Notes under the pieces: model-generated
The model's input: the letters and a program-made list of their open reading frames with translations, nothing else
Told to the model about the DNA's origin: nothing
Databases searched by the model: none
Part shown: positions 52,656 to 62,404 of the stretch, piece after piece
Layout of the letters: each line of letters starts with the position of its first letter
Numbering within the stretch: position 1 is the first letter of the stretch
Translations under genes and position numbers: made by a program
DNA from: Candidatus Riflebacteria bacterium HGW-Riflebacteria-2
Lineage (GTDB): Bacteria; Muiribacteriota; Ozemobacteria; Ozemobacterales; Ozemobacteraceae
Direction: 5' to 3'
DNA: 64,000 nucleotides
Assembly: GCA_002839435.1 (NCBI GenBank)
Contig: PGYA01000013.1
Span: 46,640 to 110,639 of the forward strand

Positions 52656-53558
52656 ATGGAACACTGTTTTGGAGGACCATGGACTAAGCAGAAGCTTAAA
52701 GTTTTAGAAAAGTATTTAAAGGCCTATATCAGCATATTTGAGGGTAATGAACGTGCAAAAAAGTTGCGAAGAGTTTATGTTGACGGTTTCGCCGGGACTG
52801 GTAACATTTTCAAAAAGCAGGAGAGCGCTGAGCAGCTTTCATTCAGTGATGTGTGTGAATTTGAAGAATTCGAAGCAGACTTCATTCCTGGCAGTGCAAA
52901 AATAGCACTGGAACTCGACCCAGGCTTTCACAGATACTATTTTGTAGATTCCAATCGAAAACATGTACAAAATCTTGACCAGCTTGTTCAAAGCTACCCG
53001 GGCAAAAAAGTGGATATAGTGCATTCAGACTGTAACACTTGGCTACAAAAATGGTGCAAAAGCAACAACTGGTATGGAGAGAGGGCTGTTGTATTCTTAG
53101 ATCCTTACGGGATGCAGGTCGAATGGAGCACTCTGGAGGCAATAGCAGAAACTCAATCAATCGATCTATGGCTGTTGTTTCCGTTGGGTCAAGCAGTGAA
53201 TCGTCTCCTGCCAGAGAACAAAGAACCGCCTGAACACTGGGCCAAAGCACTTGATAGAGTCCTTGGAACACCTAAGTGGCGACAGGAATTCTATAGCAAA
53301 ACTACAGAACCAAATCTGTTCAACTTTCAGGATGAAAAAACGATGAAATGCGTCAGCATTGAAGATATTGGCTATTTTTTTGTGAATCGACTCAAAGAAA
53401 TTTTTGTTGGTGTTGCAGAAGAACCTATGTTCCTTTACAATTCAAGTAATTGCCCCATATTCCTCCTATGCTTTGCTGCCAGCAACAAAGTTGGAGCAAA
53501 GCCTGCGGTTAGCATTGCCCAAAGCATTATCAGAAAAGAGTTTACAGATGGCCGGTAA
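52656..53558 (+). CDS. tcmP: Three-Cys-motif partner protein TcmP
   Basis: From the ATG at 52656 (AAGGGGGG upstream) the protein has 300 residues. The opening FGGPWTKQKLKVLEKYLKAY (about residues 5-24), VYVDGFAGTGN near 40 and VVFLDPYGMQVEW near 145 match the TcmP family, which looks like a Rossmann methyltransferase-type fold. The family is defined by occurring next to a three-Cys-motif protein, and such a gene follows here with an 11-base overlap. The joint function is not established. Sporadic spread and position in a defence island suggest a mobile defence or modification role. Confidence 0.85.
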   Translation: MEHCFGGPWTKQKLKVLEKYLKAYISIFEGNERAKKLRRVYVDGFAGTGNIFKKQESAEQLSFSDVCEFEEFEADFIPGSAKIALELDPGFHRYYFVDSNRKHVQNLDQLVQSYPGKKVDIVHSDCNTWLQKWCKSNNWYGERAVVFLDPYGMQVEWSTLEAIAETQSIDLWLLFPLGQAVNRLLPENKEPPEHWAKALDRVLGTPKWRQEFYSKTTEPNLFNFQDEKTMKCVSIEDIGYFFVNRLKEIFVGVAEEPMFLYNSSNCPIFLLCFAASNKVGAKPAVSIAQSIIRKEFTDGR

Positions 53559-54273
53559 GAGCACGATAGAATGGACACAGATTACTTGGAACCCTGTGAC
53601 GGGGTGCACTAAAATCAGCGCCGGGTGCAAAAATTGCTATGCCGAACGCATGGCGAGGCGGTTACACCTGATGGGCAGTAAGCGCTACGTCAACGAGTTT
53701 GCGGTTACGCTGCACGAAGATCTGCTCGACTTTCCGAAGACACTGCGGGCACCGCGGCAGATTTTTGTCAATTCGATGAGCGATCTGTTTCATGAAGAAG
53801 TGCCACTGGAATTCATACAAAAAGTATTCGCTTCGATGAACGCCAGTCCGCAGCATGTATTTCAGGTGCTGACCAAACGCAGCGAACGTCTGGCTGAGCT
53901 TGCCGACCAGCTGAACTGGTCGAAAAATATCTGGATGGGTGTCACTGTCGAAGACAACGACAACCAGCACAGAATCGCCGATCTGCGCAAAGTTGGCGCT
54001 GCCGTCAGATTCATCTCATTTGAGCCACTGCTGACAGAGATAGTTAAACCCGATCTTCGCGGCATGTACTGGATCATTGTCGGCGGCGAATCCGGCCCCG
54101 GCGCACGCCCGATCCGCCAGGAATGGGTAGAGTCACTGCAAAAGCAGGCTCATCGCCACGATATTCCATTCTTTTTCAAACAATGGGGCGGCACCAATAA
54201 AAAGAAAAGCGGCAAACTGCTCAACGGCAAAGTATTCCAGGAAAGCCCTTCTTATAGCTTTTTGGAGGCATAG
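53548..54273 (+). CDS. Three-Cys-motif protein (DUF5131/phage Gp37-Gp68 family)
   Basis: From the ATG at 53548 the protein has 241 residues. The Cys cluster TGCTKISAGCKNCYAERMAR (about residues 17-36) has the spacing of a radical-SAM-like 4Fe-4S site, and FVNSMSDLFHE, FQVLTKRSERL, WMGVTVED and FISFEPLLTE follow, all typical of the DUF5131/Gp37Gp68 family seen in phages and mobile elements. It ends with HDIPFFFKQWGG. It is translationally coupled to tcmP. It probably uses an Fe-S cluster to modify a nucleic acid or protein, which is inference. Confidence 0.85.
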   Translation: MAGKSTIEWTQITWNPVTGCTKISAGCKNCYAERMARRLHLMGSKRYVNEFAVTLHEDLLDFPKTLRAPRQIFVNSMSDLFHEEVPLEFIQKVFASMNASPQHVFQVLTKRSERLAELADQLNWSKNIWMGVTVEDNDNQHRIADLRKVGAAVRFISFEPLLTEIVKPDLRGMYWIIVGGESGPGARPIRQEWVESLQKQAHRHDIPFFFKQWGGTNKKKSGKLLNGKVFQESPSYSFLEA

Positions 54274-54317
54274 GTGGCTGTAAAATTGTTTTTTTTATTT
54301 TGAGGAGGATATATTCA

Positions 54318-54641
54318 ATGAATGATTTTGTAGAAGCATTTCAAACACTCGTTGATAGACTCGACGTGATTGCAGACAAATTAGATACGATTTCTGACAA
54401 GATGGATTGTATGCACGAAATTAGAGACCATCTTGAAAGTATAGAACAATCAATTGTTCGAGTAAGCGGCCCGTCTGGCAATGATATCGGAGATGTTATA
54501 TCACAACTTTCATCTCTTGAAGACACAGTGGAAGGTGTCAAAGATTCAATCAACGAAATTTCGAACATGGGCGTCTATAACATAAAAGATGTTTGTGAGA
54601 AACTGGACGCAATTGACATGAGCATAGTAAACATCGAATAG
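54318..54641 (+). CDS. Small coiled-coil protein
   Basis: From the ATG at 54318, with a strong GAGGAGG upstream, the protein has 107 residues. It is almost wholly heptad-like and acidic (LVDRLDVIADKLDTISDKMD, SQLSSLEDTVEGVKDSINEI), resembling phage tail-fibre or chemoreceptor-type coiled coils. No family was recognised. It lies 44 bases after the DUF5131 gene on the same strand and may belong to the same unit. It converges with the large helicase gene 34 bases further on. Confidence 0.65.
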   Translation: MNDFVEAFQTLVDRLDVIADKLDTISDKMDCMHEIRDHLESIEQSIVRVSGPSGNDIGDVISQLSSLEDTVEGVKDSINEISNMGVYNIKDVCEKLDAIDMSIVNIE

Positions 54642-54675
54642 CCAACATGCTTATTTTGCCAGATTAATTTATTTG

Positions 54676-57600
54676 CTAAGACAAGGAGACCTTGCCGTTG
54701 GCGTTTTCTACTCCTCTGGTTGAATACAGATGAATTAATCCGGCTTGAACAGCATTGGCGACGTTTTGTCCCACTCTTGAGAAACCGAAGCATTGAGCGG
54801 TGTGCTTGACAAGGTCATCTTCAGTCATGCTTATGTTGGCTTTCAACACCGCAAGAGCTGCGTTTGCAAGCTCGTCAGGACAGATGTCTTCCGGTTTGCG
54901 CTTGCTCTCTGCCGTATGCTGGCGGTAAGTCAAGAAATCATCTATCTGAGCCGGACTGCACCAGAAAAAAATCTGCTGGTGACGCTTGTCGATGTGAACT
55001 TTCGACTGCTTTGCCAGAGTTAGAACACGGTTCGTAATACGCTGAGTTGCCCGACTTATGTTAAATTGACTGCATACCTTTCTGGACACCTGCGAAAGGC
55101 TCACCGGCCCCTCAACTGCTGTTATTTCTTCAATCATCCTTGTTATGATGTGGTTCGAACTGATTCTGTCAAAGGCTTCTGCCAACATCGGCGGCATAGC
55201 GCTTTTCCATTCTGAAAAGTAAGAAACAGCTCTCTCACGATCAGGAACAGGCAACAGACTTTCATTATCGATTTCCTCAGACACATCCGTTTCATCATCG
55301 ATCAGAAAGCCAATCTGGTCATTGCTGCAGGTATCATCGGGCTTTTCGGCGAGACACTGTGCGATTTTCTGTTTGATTTTCTCAATTTCCTGCTTTGGAT
55401 TGTGCCACCACTCGGTAGACCACACCCGATGGAGCTTCCAGCCGAGGCTTTCAAGAACGGCATGTCGCAGTTTATCGCGTTCACGAGCACTGTGAGCACT
55501 GTGATAGCTTGCACCATCACATTCAATTCCGAGCAGATACCTGCCTTCAATCTCTGGATGCACGACTGCCAAATCAATCCGGTAGCCAGAACAGCCAACC
55601 TGAGTGTGAACCTCATAACCCAATGTCTTAACAGCTTTGCCAACTGCTTCTTCGAAAGGCGATTCGTAATCGTCGATGCTGCCAGGAGTTATTGCTTCTG
55701 TCAGTGCCCTGACGCCACGCTCGGCATAGTCGAGAAAAAGTTTCAGGTCTCTTACTCCAACTGCGCGGGTCTTAGACAGGCTGATCATATCACCTTTAAG
55801 AGAGCTGATGATAAGGAGTTCGCGGCGAGCACGAGTAATGGCAACGTTAAGTCGCCGCTCACCACCGCTTTTATTAAGCGGCCCGAAGTTCATTGAGACC
55901 TTGCCTTCGGTATCAGGGCCGTAACAAATAGAAAATATAATTACATCGCGTTCGTCACCCTGTACACTTTCGAGGTTTTTTATAAAAACAGGCTCCGAGC
56001 ATTTGTCACTGAAGAAATCTTCAAGTTCAGGCTTGCTACGCCTTGCGTCATCGAGCAGATCCTCGATTAAAGTTTGCTGGGCAACGCTAAATGTTACGAC
56101 ACCGATCGAGTGTCTCGCCAGCTCAGGATTTTCCAGTCGTTTTACAATCTCTGACACGACGGCTCGGGCTTCAACCGAATTTGTGCGTGATTTACCCTTG
56201 TCATAAACACCGTTAGCAAGATGACGAAATTTGACGCCTAGGCCAGAAAATCTGGCTGCCGGAAAGGTATGCAGACCATTGTCATAATAATTCGCATTGC
56301 TGAAGGTAATCAAACTTTCGTGCAGGCTACGGTAATGCCATCGCAGATGCATACTGGGAAGACCCGAGGCAAGGCAATCGTCCAGAATACTTTCCATATC
56401 TTCGGTCAGCTCGGATTCCTCCCATTCCTGAGATTCTGAGCGACCAAAAAAGCTGGTGGGAGGCAGTTGCTTAGGGTCGCCGACAACGATAAGATCTTTG
56501 CCTCGTGCAATAGCACCAATTGCATCCCAAACCGGAACCTGTGAAGCTTCGTCAAATATGACAAGATCAAAAGGCGGGTGGTCTGGAGCCAGATACTGCG
56601 CAACCGAAATCGGACTCATCAGCAGACATGGCTTGATTCTTGGCAGAAGCTTCGAAATTTCAGAAAAAAGAATGCGCAGCGGTTTGTGGCGAGCCTTTTT
56701 TTGAATTTCGCGATTTAGGATACCCAATTCAGAAGAGTTGGCAACATTTGCGCTGATTGCAGGAGCACGTTCGGCAACTCTTGCCACCACAGCCTGAGCA
56801 CTGAGCTTCAGAAAGTCTTCATCCAGTTCTCTGAACCTGTTTATCTTGTCATCATGCAGTGTACCAGAAAAACTGCGCAGAATATTCGAAGCAGAAGCCT
56901 TCTTTTCTGCCCACCGCGCCAGATATGCCTTTTTGAAAACGGGCCAAAGATCTTTATAAGCAATGTTTCCTTCTCGCAAATCTGCCATCAGACCTTTTAG
57001 ACCGAGGATTTCTGCTCCGCTGATCGCCTGATTAAGCAGGCAATGCGCACGAAACAGTTCAATTGACTCCAGCCAGCCGGCAGCATGCCTGATCATTGCC
57101 GCAACCGTTCTGTAATTTTCTGACAATGGCTCCAATGGAACAGAGGAAATTTCGAGCGCCGTCGTTAACCGGTTATGAAGTTGAGAGAAAGTCTCAATCG
57201 TGCCGACAAATTCAGAGAGGCTGTTGATCAACCCAGAGTTCTTCGGTTCTGGACTCGTTCTCTTATACAGCGCAACCAAACTTTGCCTGATTCCAAGCGA
57301 ATTCTCCGACGTCAGATTGCAGAAGCTTTCGATTTCTCTGAGAATTCTTTCTACGCCACTGGCCAGTGATTCAAAAAAGCTCCAGTCAGGGTCACCATCA
57401 TTCCAAAACGGCCCAAAAAGCTTAAACCCCATGTCATCAGCTGCTCTTATGGCCGCGCTCTCTGCCTGATATTCAGTTACCGAAGCAAAGACTGGATTTA
57501 TATCATTCTCATAAACTGAAAAGCCCTCTTTGCAATACTGCTGAAGATTTGCTATCTGTGTGCGTTTTCTAAACCATGAGAGGGGCCAGATACTTGTACA

Positions 57601-60600
57601 GGCATTCTGCCAGTTGGTCATGAATTCCACCGTATTCAGCTGGAGAATTTTCTCATCAAAACGCTGCGCAAGCTCTGCCCGCAACTGGTCGCGTTTTTGC
57701 CCCGATTCTATGAGTTTATTCACGGATCTATGCGTCACCGGATAGTTTTCTGAAGCAAGCAACTCAGCGCCACCGGCCGGCAGTGCCATTGTGCCCTTAA
57801 GGATCACAGCCAGGGTCTGCAAAGAATCGAGAGAATCGGCAAAGCGCTGGGAACCACAAAGTTCGCTGATTGCTGGGCATTGTGACAACAACGACCGGCC
57901 AGTTACAGTGATTTTACCGAGCAGATCCATGACCGCCCGGTTAATTTCAGGTGACCATTCCTTTGTCATGACCAGTTTCCATGGGCTGTCTGCCAGTCTT
58001 CCATGATCGTTGCCGAGAAGGCAAATATGATTAAGGCAGTTCTTTATCGCTTCCAGCTGTAAAACCGTCAAATCGGCGAACTTTTCCCAGTCCAGCGATA
58101 TATCGGGTGTTTCATGCATATTTGTCAATAATGACAATGCCTTGAAAAGAGAATGCCCGTTTTCATGCTTATGATGAAGAGTGCCAGCGTAATCATTCAG
58201 CTCTGTGCGAAGAGCCTGGAGATTTTGAGCAGTCATTTGCCAGGTTTCAGTATTGTCGTTGAACTGCCTATTAAGAGCTCTTTTGAGCTGTTCAAGCACT
58301 TCGGCCTTTCGGCTTTTATTGGAATGCAGCTCAAGACAAAAGTTGCCAAGACCGATTTTTGCCAGACGACTATAGACGACATTAAGAGCAGCAGCCTTTT
58401 CCGATACGAACAGAACTGATTTTCCAACAGCCAGGGAATGTGCGATTATGTTGGTGATAGTTTGCGACTTGCCGGTGCCTGGTGGGCCGTGCAAAACAAA
58501 ACTGCGGCCGGCTGCGGCTGCGTATACAGCCGCCAGTTGTGAGCTGTCAGCGCTCGTCGGGCAAAACGTTTCATTAAGAAAGAAATCAGAATCAATTCGG
58601 CACGCATCCGGGAAATCTCCCTGGTCGGGAAACCTGCTTTCTTTCGTATTAACGAGATGATTGACCACTTTGTTTTCAAGCAATCTGGCAGAGCGCAATT
58701 CAAGATCTTTGTACATGAGAAACTTGCGAAACTGAAAGTTGCCGATAACAGCTTCTTCGCGCACTTCCCAGTTCTCAAGATTCAGTATGTGCTGCCGAAT
58801 AGTATTCAGAGTTCTGTCAAGATCTATTCCGTGCTCATCCAGCGGTAGAGGATCCAGACCCTGTATGTCGAGATTGAAATCCTGTTTGAGCAATTCAAGA
58901 AGAGTTACATTGATCTGCGATTCTTCGTCACGCTTGCTGATCGTAAAACCCTCTTTGACAGAGTTCCGCCTGATTTCGAGAGGTACCAGAATAATTGGCG
59001 CAGCTCTGAGCGTGTTGGCTGATTTTGACTCCTGCCAATACATAAAGCCCATCGCCAGATACAGCGTATTAGTGCCGCCTTCCTCAAGACTGTTGCGTGA
59101 ATCGCGAAAGACTTCGAGCAGGTTCTTTTCGAGAGAAGCTTCACTGACTGGTGAATAAAGCCGGTTTTGCAGAAATTCCCGCTGCACAAATTCTGTTTTT
59201 ATGTCACTGCCAGTGCCAACAAGATGAGCCTGCGAACTTCGGCCGGCTTCAATATCTGAAGGCAAAGATTTTATTCTAAACTCTTTGCCGTCGGCAAGAC
59301 AGTCTTCCAGACGCGCCAGCGAACCACAGACCAACTGTATGGTTTTGGCAGTAACGCGGTAATTCAAAAGCCTGTTGCGAAGCGAAAGATCCAGAAGCTT
59401 GCGTTTCCACTGATCAATGCGGTTTTCAGACTGCTTTTCGGCAGCTTTGCTCTCGGCAAATAACGGTTGCAAAAGTTCAACCGGCTTACCATTCTCTGGT
59501 CTGGCAAGTTCGGCTGACGGTTGAACCTTTATGCTGACTTGAAGTCCATCGAAGGAAATGGGTAGTGGAAGAATGTGGGTGGATCTGCAACGCTTTATAT
59601 CGATACACCCGACAAAGTCGTCATCAAGCAGCTTTTGTTCGCCTATTCTGGTTGCAGTCGTAAAGTCGCTGGTATCATGCGTAACTGTTGTTGTTTCGAA
59701 CACCATGATTTCTTTGAGTTCTACTCTTTTGCGCAAGGCAAGCGAATTATCGACAAAACACAGCGGGAAGCTTTCTTCTTTGAGCCACAATCCTGCAAAT
59801 GCATGATTTCTGGTAAGAATTACCAGGCTGTTCAGACCCGCCTGCTCGAGACAGGCGCAAAACAGCAGCGTCAAATCCAGGCAAGTGCCAAGCTTGTTGT
59901 CCAGTATAACTTCTGGAAATCTGATCTTCTGCCCACCGGATTCAAAACTGGCTGGCGGAACGCAGTAGTTTATCTGACAGGATGAAATTGCAACAAAAAT
60001 TGCTCCGGCAATATTACAGGCAATGCCAGGATCTTTTGACTGATAGCCACTTATGGCAGGTGGTTGTCCCCATTTTTTAAGAATCGATGCGGTATTCGCC
60101 AGAATCATTTCTACAGTCGGCGAATTCGGTTGAATGAATGCAGAGATAAGTTCAGGGAGACACATGTAACCATCACACTCATTGAATGCGAGAAGAGTGA
60201 CATTGCTTTCATACAACGCTGTGGAATCGACAAATGTGGCCTTTATGGTAAGTGTTGTTGTGATACGCTCTTTGAGGCGAAGAAGATATTCGGCAGATAC
60301 CTTTAGCTGTGGCTCCTTCAGCTCAAAAGTCTTGCCGGCGGCGATTTCAGGAATTTCGAATTCTGCCGGTTCAAAAAATGCGGGATCGGCCGATACTATC
60401 AGTTTTGATCTGGAGGAAATCGCATGGCTTCTATTGTTTATGCGAATTAAACCCAATACCGGCACAAAATTTTGCTGCATGGCAAGATTATAAGTTGAGG
60501 AAACTTCGGCAATTATGTCGAAAAGAGGCTGGGCGTCAAGGCTTTGTATTGAGTATGAAAAAGAATCTGATGCTTCAAAAGATCTTGTTTGTTCTGTCAT
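54676..60600 (-). CDS. Large SF1 helicase-nuclease: transglutaminase-like / DUF4011 / AAA helicase / Vsr-type / DUF3320
   Basis: A 1,974-residue protein. An N-terminal region includes a transglutaminase-like fold (LGTCLDLTLLFCACLEQAGL, Cys near 235; NHAFAGLW, His near 266; Asp near 282). DUF4011 follows (KRKLLDLSLRNRLLN near 397). The SF1 helicase has Walker A LHGPPGTGKSQT near 705, DEASQVPVWDA near 1345, GDPKQLPPTS near 1375 and VAITRARREL near 1560. A Vsr/DUF559-like nuclease has IECDGASYHS near 1690 with WSTEWW after it. A DUF3320-like domain lies near the end. I recall proteins of the layout DUF4011-helicase-Vsr being reported as single-gene antiphage systems. It has its own promoter. Confidence 0.88.
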   Translation of the reverse strand: MTEQTRSFEASDSFSYSIQSLDAQPLFDIIAEVSSTYNLAMQQNFVPVLGLIRINNRSHAISSRSKLIVSADPAFFEPAEFEIPEIAAGKTFELKEPQLKVSAEYLLRLKERITTTLTIKATFVDSTALYESNVTLLAFNECDGYMCLPELISAFIQPNSPTVEMILANTASILKKWGQPPAISGYQSKDPGIACNIAGAIFVAISSCQINYCVPPASFESGGQKIRFPEVILDNKLGTCLDLTLLFCACLEQAGLNSLVILTRNHAFAGLWLKEESFPLCFVDNSLALRKRVELKEIMVFETTTVTHDTSDFTTATRIGEQKLLDDDFVGCIDIKRCRSTHILPLPISFDGLQVSIKVQPSAELARPENGKPVELLQPLFAESKAAEKQSENRIDQWKRKLLDLSLRNRLLNYRVTAKTIQLVCGSLARLEDCLADGKEFRIKSLPSDIEAGRSSQAHLVGTGSDIKTEFVQREFLQNRLYSPVSEASLEKNLLEVFRDSRNSLEEGGTNTLYLAMGFMYWQESKSANTLRAAPIILVPLEIRRNSVKEGFTISKRDEESQINVTLLELLKQDFNLDIQGLDPLPLDEHGIDLDRTLNTIRQHILNLENWEVREEAVIGNFQFRKFLMYKDLELRSARLLENKVVNHLVNTKESRFPDQGDFPDACRIDSDFFLNETFCPTSADSSQLAAVYAAAAGRSFVLHGPPGTGKSQTITNIIAHSLAVGKSVLFVSEKAAALNVVYSRLAKIGLGNFCLELHSNKSRKAEVLEQLKRALNRQFNDNTETWQMTAQNLQALRTELNDYAGTLHHKHENGHSLFKALSLLTNMHETPDISLDWEKFADLTVLQLEAIKNCLNHICLLGNDHGRLADSPWKLVMTKEWSPEINRAVMDLLGKITVTGRSLLSQCPAISELCGSQRFADSLDSLQTLAVILKGTMALPAGGAELLASENYPVTHRSVNKLIESGQKRDQLRAELAQRFDEKILQLNTVEFMTNWQNACTSIWPLSWFRKRTQIANLQQYCKEGFSVYENDINPVFASVTEYQAESAAIRAADDMGFKLFGPFWNDGDPDWSFFESLASGVERILREIESFCNLTSENSLGIRQSLVALYKRTSPEPKNSGLINSLSEFVGTIETFSQLHNRLTTALEISSVPLEPLSENYRTVAAMIRHAAGWLESIELFRAHCLLNQAISGAEILGLKGLMADLREGNIAYKDLWPVFKKAYLARWAEKKASASNILRSFSGTLHDDKINRFRELDEDFLKLSAQAVVARVAERAPAISANVANSSELGILNREIQKKARHKPLRILFSEISKLLPRIKPCLLMSPISVAQYLAPDHPPFDLVIFDEASQVPVWDAIGAIARGKDLIVVGDPKQLPPTSFFGRSESQEWEESELTEDMESILDDCLASGLPSMHLRWHYRSLHESLITFSNANYYDNGLHTFPAARFSGLGVKFRHLANGVYDKGKSRTNSVEARAVVSEIVKRLENPELARHSIGVVTFSVAQQTLIEDLLDDARRSKPELEDFFSDKCSEPVFIKNLESVQGDERDVIIFSICYGPDTEGKVSMNFGPLNKSGGERRLNVAITRARRELLIISSLKGDMISLSKTRAVGVRDLKLFLDYAERGVRALTEAITPGSIDDYESPFEEAVGKAVKTLGYEVHTQVGCSGYRIDLAVVHPEIEGRYLLGIECDGASYHSAHSARERDKLRHAVLESLGWKLHRVWSTEWWHNPKQEIEKIKQKIAQCLAEKPDDTCSNDQIGFLIDDETDVSEEIDNESLLPVPDRERAVSYFSEWKSAMPPMLAEAFDRISSNHIITRMIEEITAVEGPVSLSQVSRKVCSQFNISRATQRITNRVLTLAKQSKVHIDKRHQQIFFWCSPAQIDDFLTYRQHTAESKRKPEDICPDELANAALAVLKANISMTEDDLVKHTAQCFGFSRVGQNVANAVQAGLIHLYSTRGVENANGKVSLS

Positions 60601-60630
60601 TTCACAACCTGCGCTTAAAAGTTTGCTCTA

Positions 60631-60659
60631 ATTATAAGAAAACATCCAATGATTGCCAA
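60631..60659 (-). promoter_or_regulatory. Sigma-70-like promoter of the DUF4011-helicase gene
   Basis: On the minus strand TTGGCA (60654-60659) and a perfect TATAAT (60631-60636) are separated by exactly 17 bases, 31 bases before the start codon at 60600. The helicase can thus be expressed independently from the three-gene cassette upstream, whose last stop is at 60825. The rest of the 224-base gap shows no gene. Confidence 0.7.
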
Positions 60660-60824
60660 CCTCGGAAATCATCGAAAAATAGCAATGCTACTATTCAGAA
60701 ATGCACTCTTGTTTCCCTTTATGGCTCTACCTTATCATAATAAACGTGACCACGGTGAGCTGCTGTGACAGTATATCTTGGGCACAAAGTAAGCAGCTGT
60801 TTTGGCTTCAATATGGGGCCTCTT

Positions 60825-61916
60825 TTAAACACGGTTTGGACAAAAAGTATTTCTCTCTGAGTTGACCGAGAATTCGCCGTTTGAACGAATTTCCAGCTCA
60901 ATATTGCCTTGGCAAGGAATGCATTTTTTGAAAGCATTGTAATGAAAAAGAAGCTCACGAAGCTTTTCATCGAGTTTGCCGGCATTTGAAAAATCATTTT
61001 TCGACAACTGCTGATAACAGCAGCCTGCCATGTTGGTGCAATAAGGTGCGACCGAGAGTCTCTGCAACCGTGCCAAAACCTCTGCAGCAGGATGACTGCT
61101 GCCGTCAGCTGAGATTGCGGCCATCCTTAAACCATTAGCCGTTCCATATTGGAACTTCAGAATTTTCTCCGTGTTATCTTTATCAGAGCCATGATGTGCA
61201 AGTTTTACAAGGTTCCCGTTCAAAGCGAGCCGGTTGCGAATATCTTCAAGCTTGCTCCAGGCAACTTCTGGCACATCACCGTTGAGTAAAACTGTGAAGC
61301 CGGCAAATGAAATCTGAAATGCAAGGCTCATTTCATTCTGCTCAGGTGCTTCTGTCGAGACTTTTCCGTCAATAAGCTTTTGGAAGGCCTTTCCCTTAAA
61401 TCGATTCAGAGGTTGAATAATATAAAAAGCGACCTCAGGGGGAAATCCTCTGAGCATGATATGATTTTCGGGGCCCGACAGAATGAGACAATCGTTGTTT
61501 CTATGCTGCTTTATGAGGATAAGCAACTTTGCAAGCGACTTAATCTTATGATCAATTGCGGAATCGGATCTCCTGGCCAGCTTTTCAAGAGCGGATCTGA
61601 ACTGAGGCAGTCTGGTTTCAAGAAAGTCCTCAAAATTATGACCCAAATGGGGAGTTAAAAGCAGCTTATCGGGAGGAAACTGCTGAATAACTTCTGCGAT
61701 TCCCTGATAATGGTCGGCATGCAGATGGGTCAGGGCAACAAAAGACAGCTTTTTAACCGCACGGGAGTGCAAATAATCTACAGCCGGAATTCGCCCATCC
61801 ACAATGTTTGAATCAATTAATCCAAAGCTGCTATTATCATTCTGGGTATGTTCAATCACGATGGAATCGCCATGACCCACATTCAAAAAGGTTATACGTA
61901 ATACAGACTCAGTCAC
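60825..61916 (-). CDS. ComEC/Rec2-like metallo-beta-lactamase-fold hydrolase (third gene of cassette)
   Basis: A 363-residue soluble protein starting at GTG, overlapping the preceding gene as GTGA. It opens LRITFLNVGHGDSIVIEH, then THLHADHYQG near residue 59 (the H-x-H-x-D-H metal motif), NGDVPEVAW near 215 and KLAHHGSDKDNTEK near 238. This is the stand-alone metallo-hydrolase domain related to ComEC, which acts on phosphodiester bonds of DNA or nucleotides. There are no membrane helices. In defence islands such proteins often serve as effectors. Substrate unknown. Confidence 0.85.
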   Translation of the reverse strand: MTESVLRITFLNVGHGDSIVIEHTQNDNSSFGLIDSNIVDGRIPAVDYLHSRAVKKLSFVALTHLHADHYQGIAEVIQQFPPDKLLLTPHLGHNFEDFLETRLPQFRSALEKLARRSDSAIDHKIKSLAKLLILIKQHRNNDCLILSGPENHIMLRGFPPEVAFYIIQPLNRFKGKAFQKLIDGKVSTEAPEQNEMSLAFQISFAGFTVLLNGDVPEVAWSKLEDIRNRLALNGNLVKLAHHGSDKDNTEKILKFQYGTANGLRMAAISADGSSHPAAEVLARLQRLSVAPYCTNMAGCCYQQLSKNDFSNAGKLDEKLRELLFHYNAFKKCIPCQGNIELEIRSNGEFSVNSERNTFCPNRV

Positions 61917-62404
61917 AGCCTAGCGAGAAGATCATAAATTTCTTGTTTTGATTCTTGATTTTGCTGCGGCGGGCATGAGCTTAAAACAAGACTTTTAAAA
62001 TCATCGACAATCTTAAGCTCTGCAGTGAAAGCCACACCTTCTTCTATTTCTATGCCGGCGACTACAAAAAGCTGTATTGGTAGAATGGTTTCATGTTGCA
62101 TCTCATTGATCTGCAGCAAACATTTAACTGTATCCTCGTTGAATATGCTGAGAACGCATCCATGCAAAGAGGTTTGCCTATCTGACTTTACTGACACAAT
62201 ATGTGGCTCAGATACTTCATCTTGTCGCCCGGTCGTCAAAATAGGCTGATTCAATCTATCGTGGGTTTTCTCTTCCAGGTAATCATTTGAAACAAAGGGA
62301 TCACCATCATCAAAAGTTTTTAAACACACGAAAGGCATATCTGTCTTACGCTCAAAGAAATCTAAGAACTTGTCCTCAGAAATCAAATTTGCCACATTTT
62401 GCAT
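61913..62404 (-). CDS. Hypothetical protein, middle gene of a three-gene cassette
   Basis: A 163-residue soluble protein with no signal peptide or membrane helix and no family I recognise. It has beta-rich segments (PHIVSVKSDRQTSLHGCVLS, ILPIQLFVVAGIEIEEGVAF) and a C-terminal helical end. It overlaps the upstream gene by 22 bases and the downstream metallo-hydrolase by four, so the three proteins are made together, probably in fixed ratio. It may be a bridge or regulator between the other two. Confidence 0.65.
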   Translation of the reverse strand: MQNVANLISEDKFLDFFERKTDMPFVCLKTFDDGDPFVSNDYLEEKTHDRLNQPILTTGRQDEVSEPHIVSVKSDRQTSLHGCVLSIFNEDTVKCLLQINEMQHETILPIQLFVVAGIEIEEGVAFTAELKIVDDFKSLVLSSCPPQQNQESKQEIYDLLARL

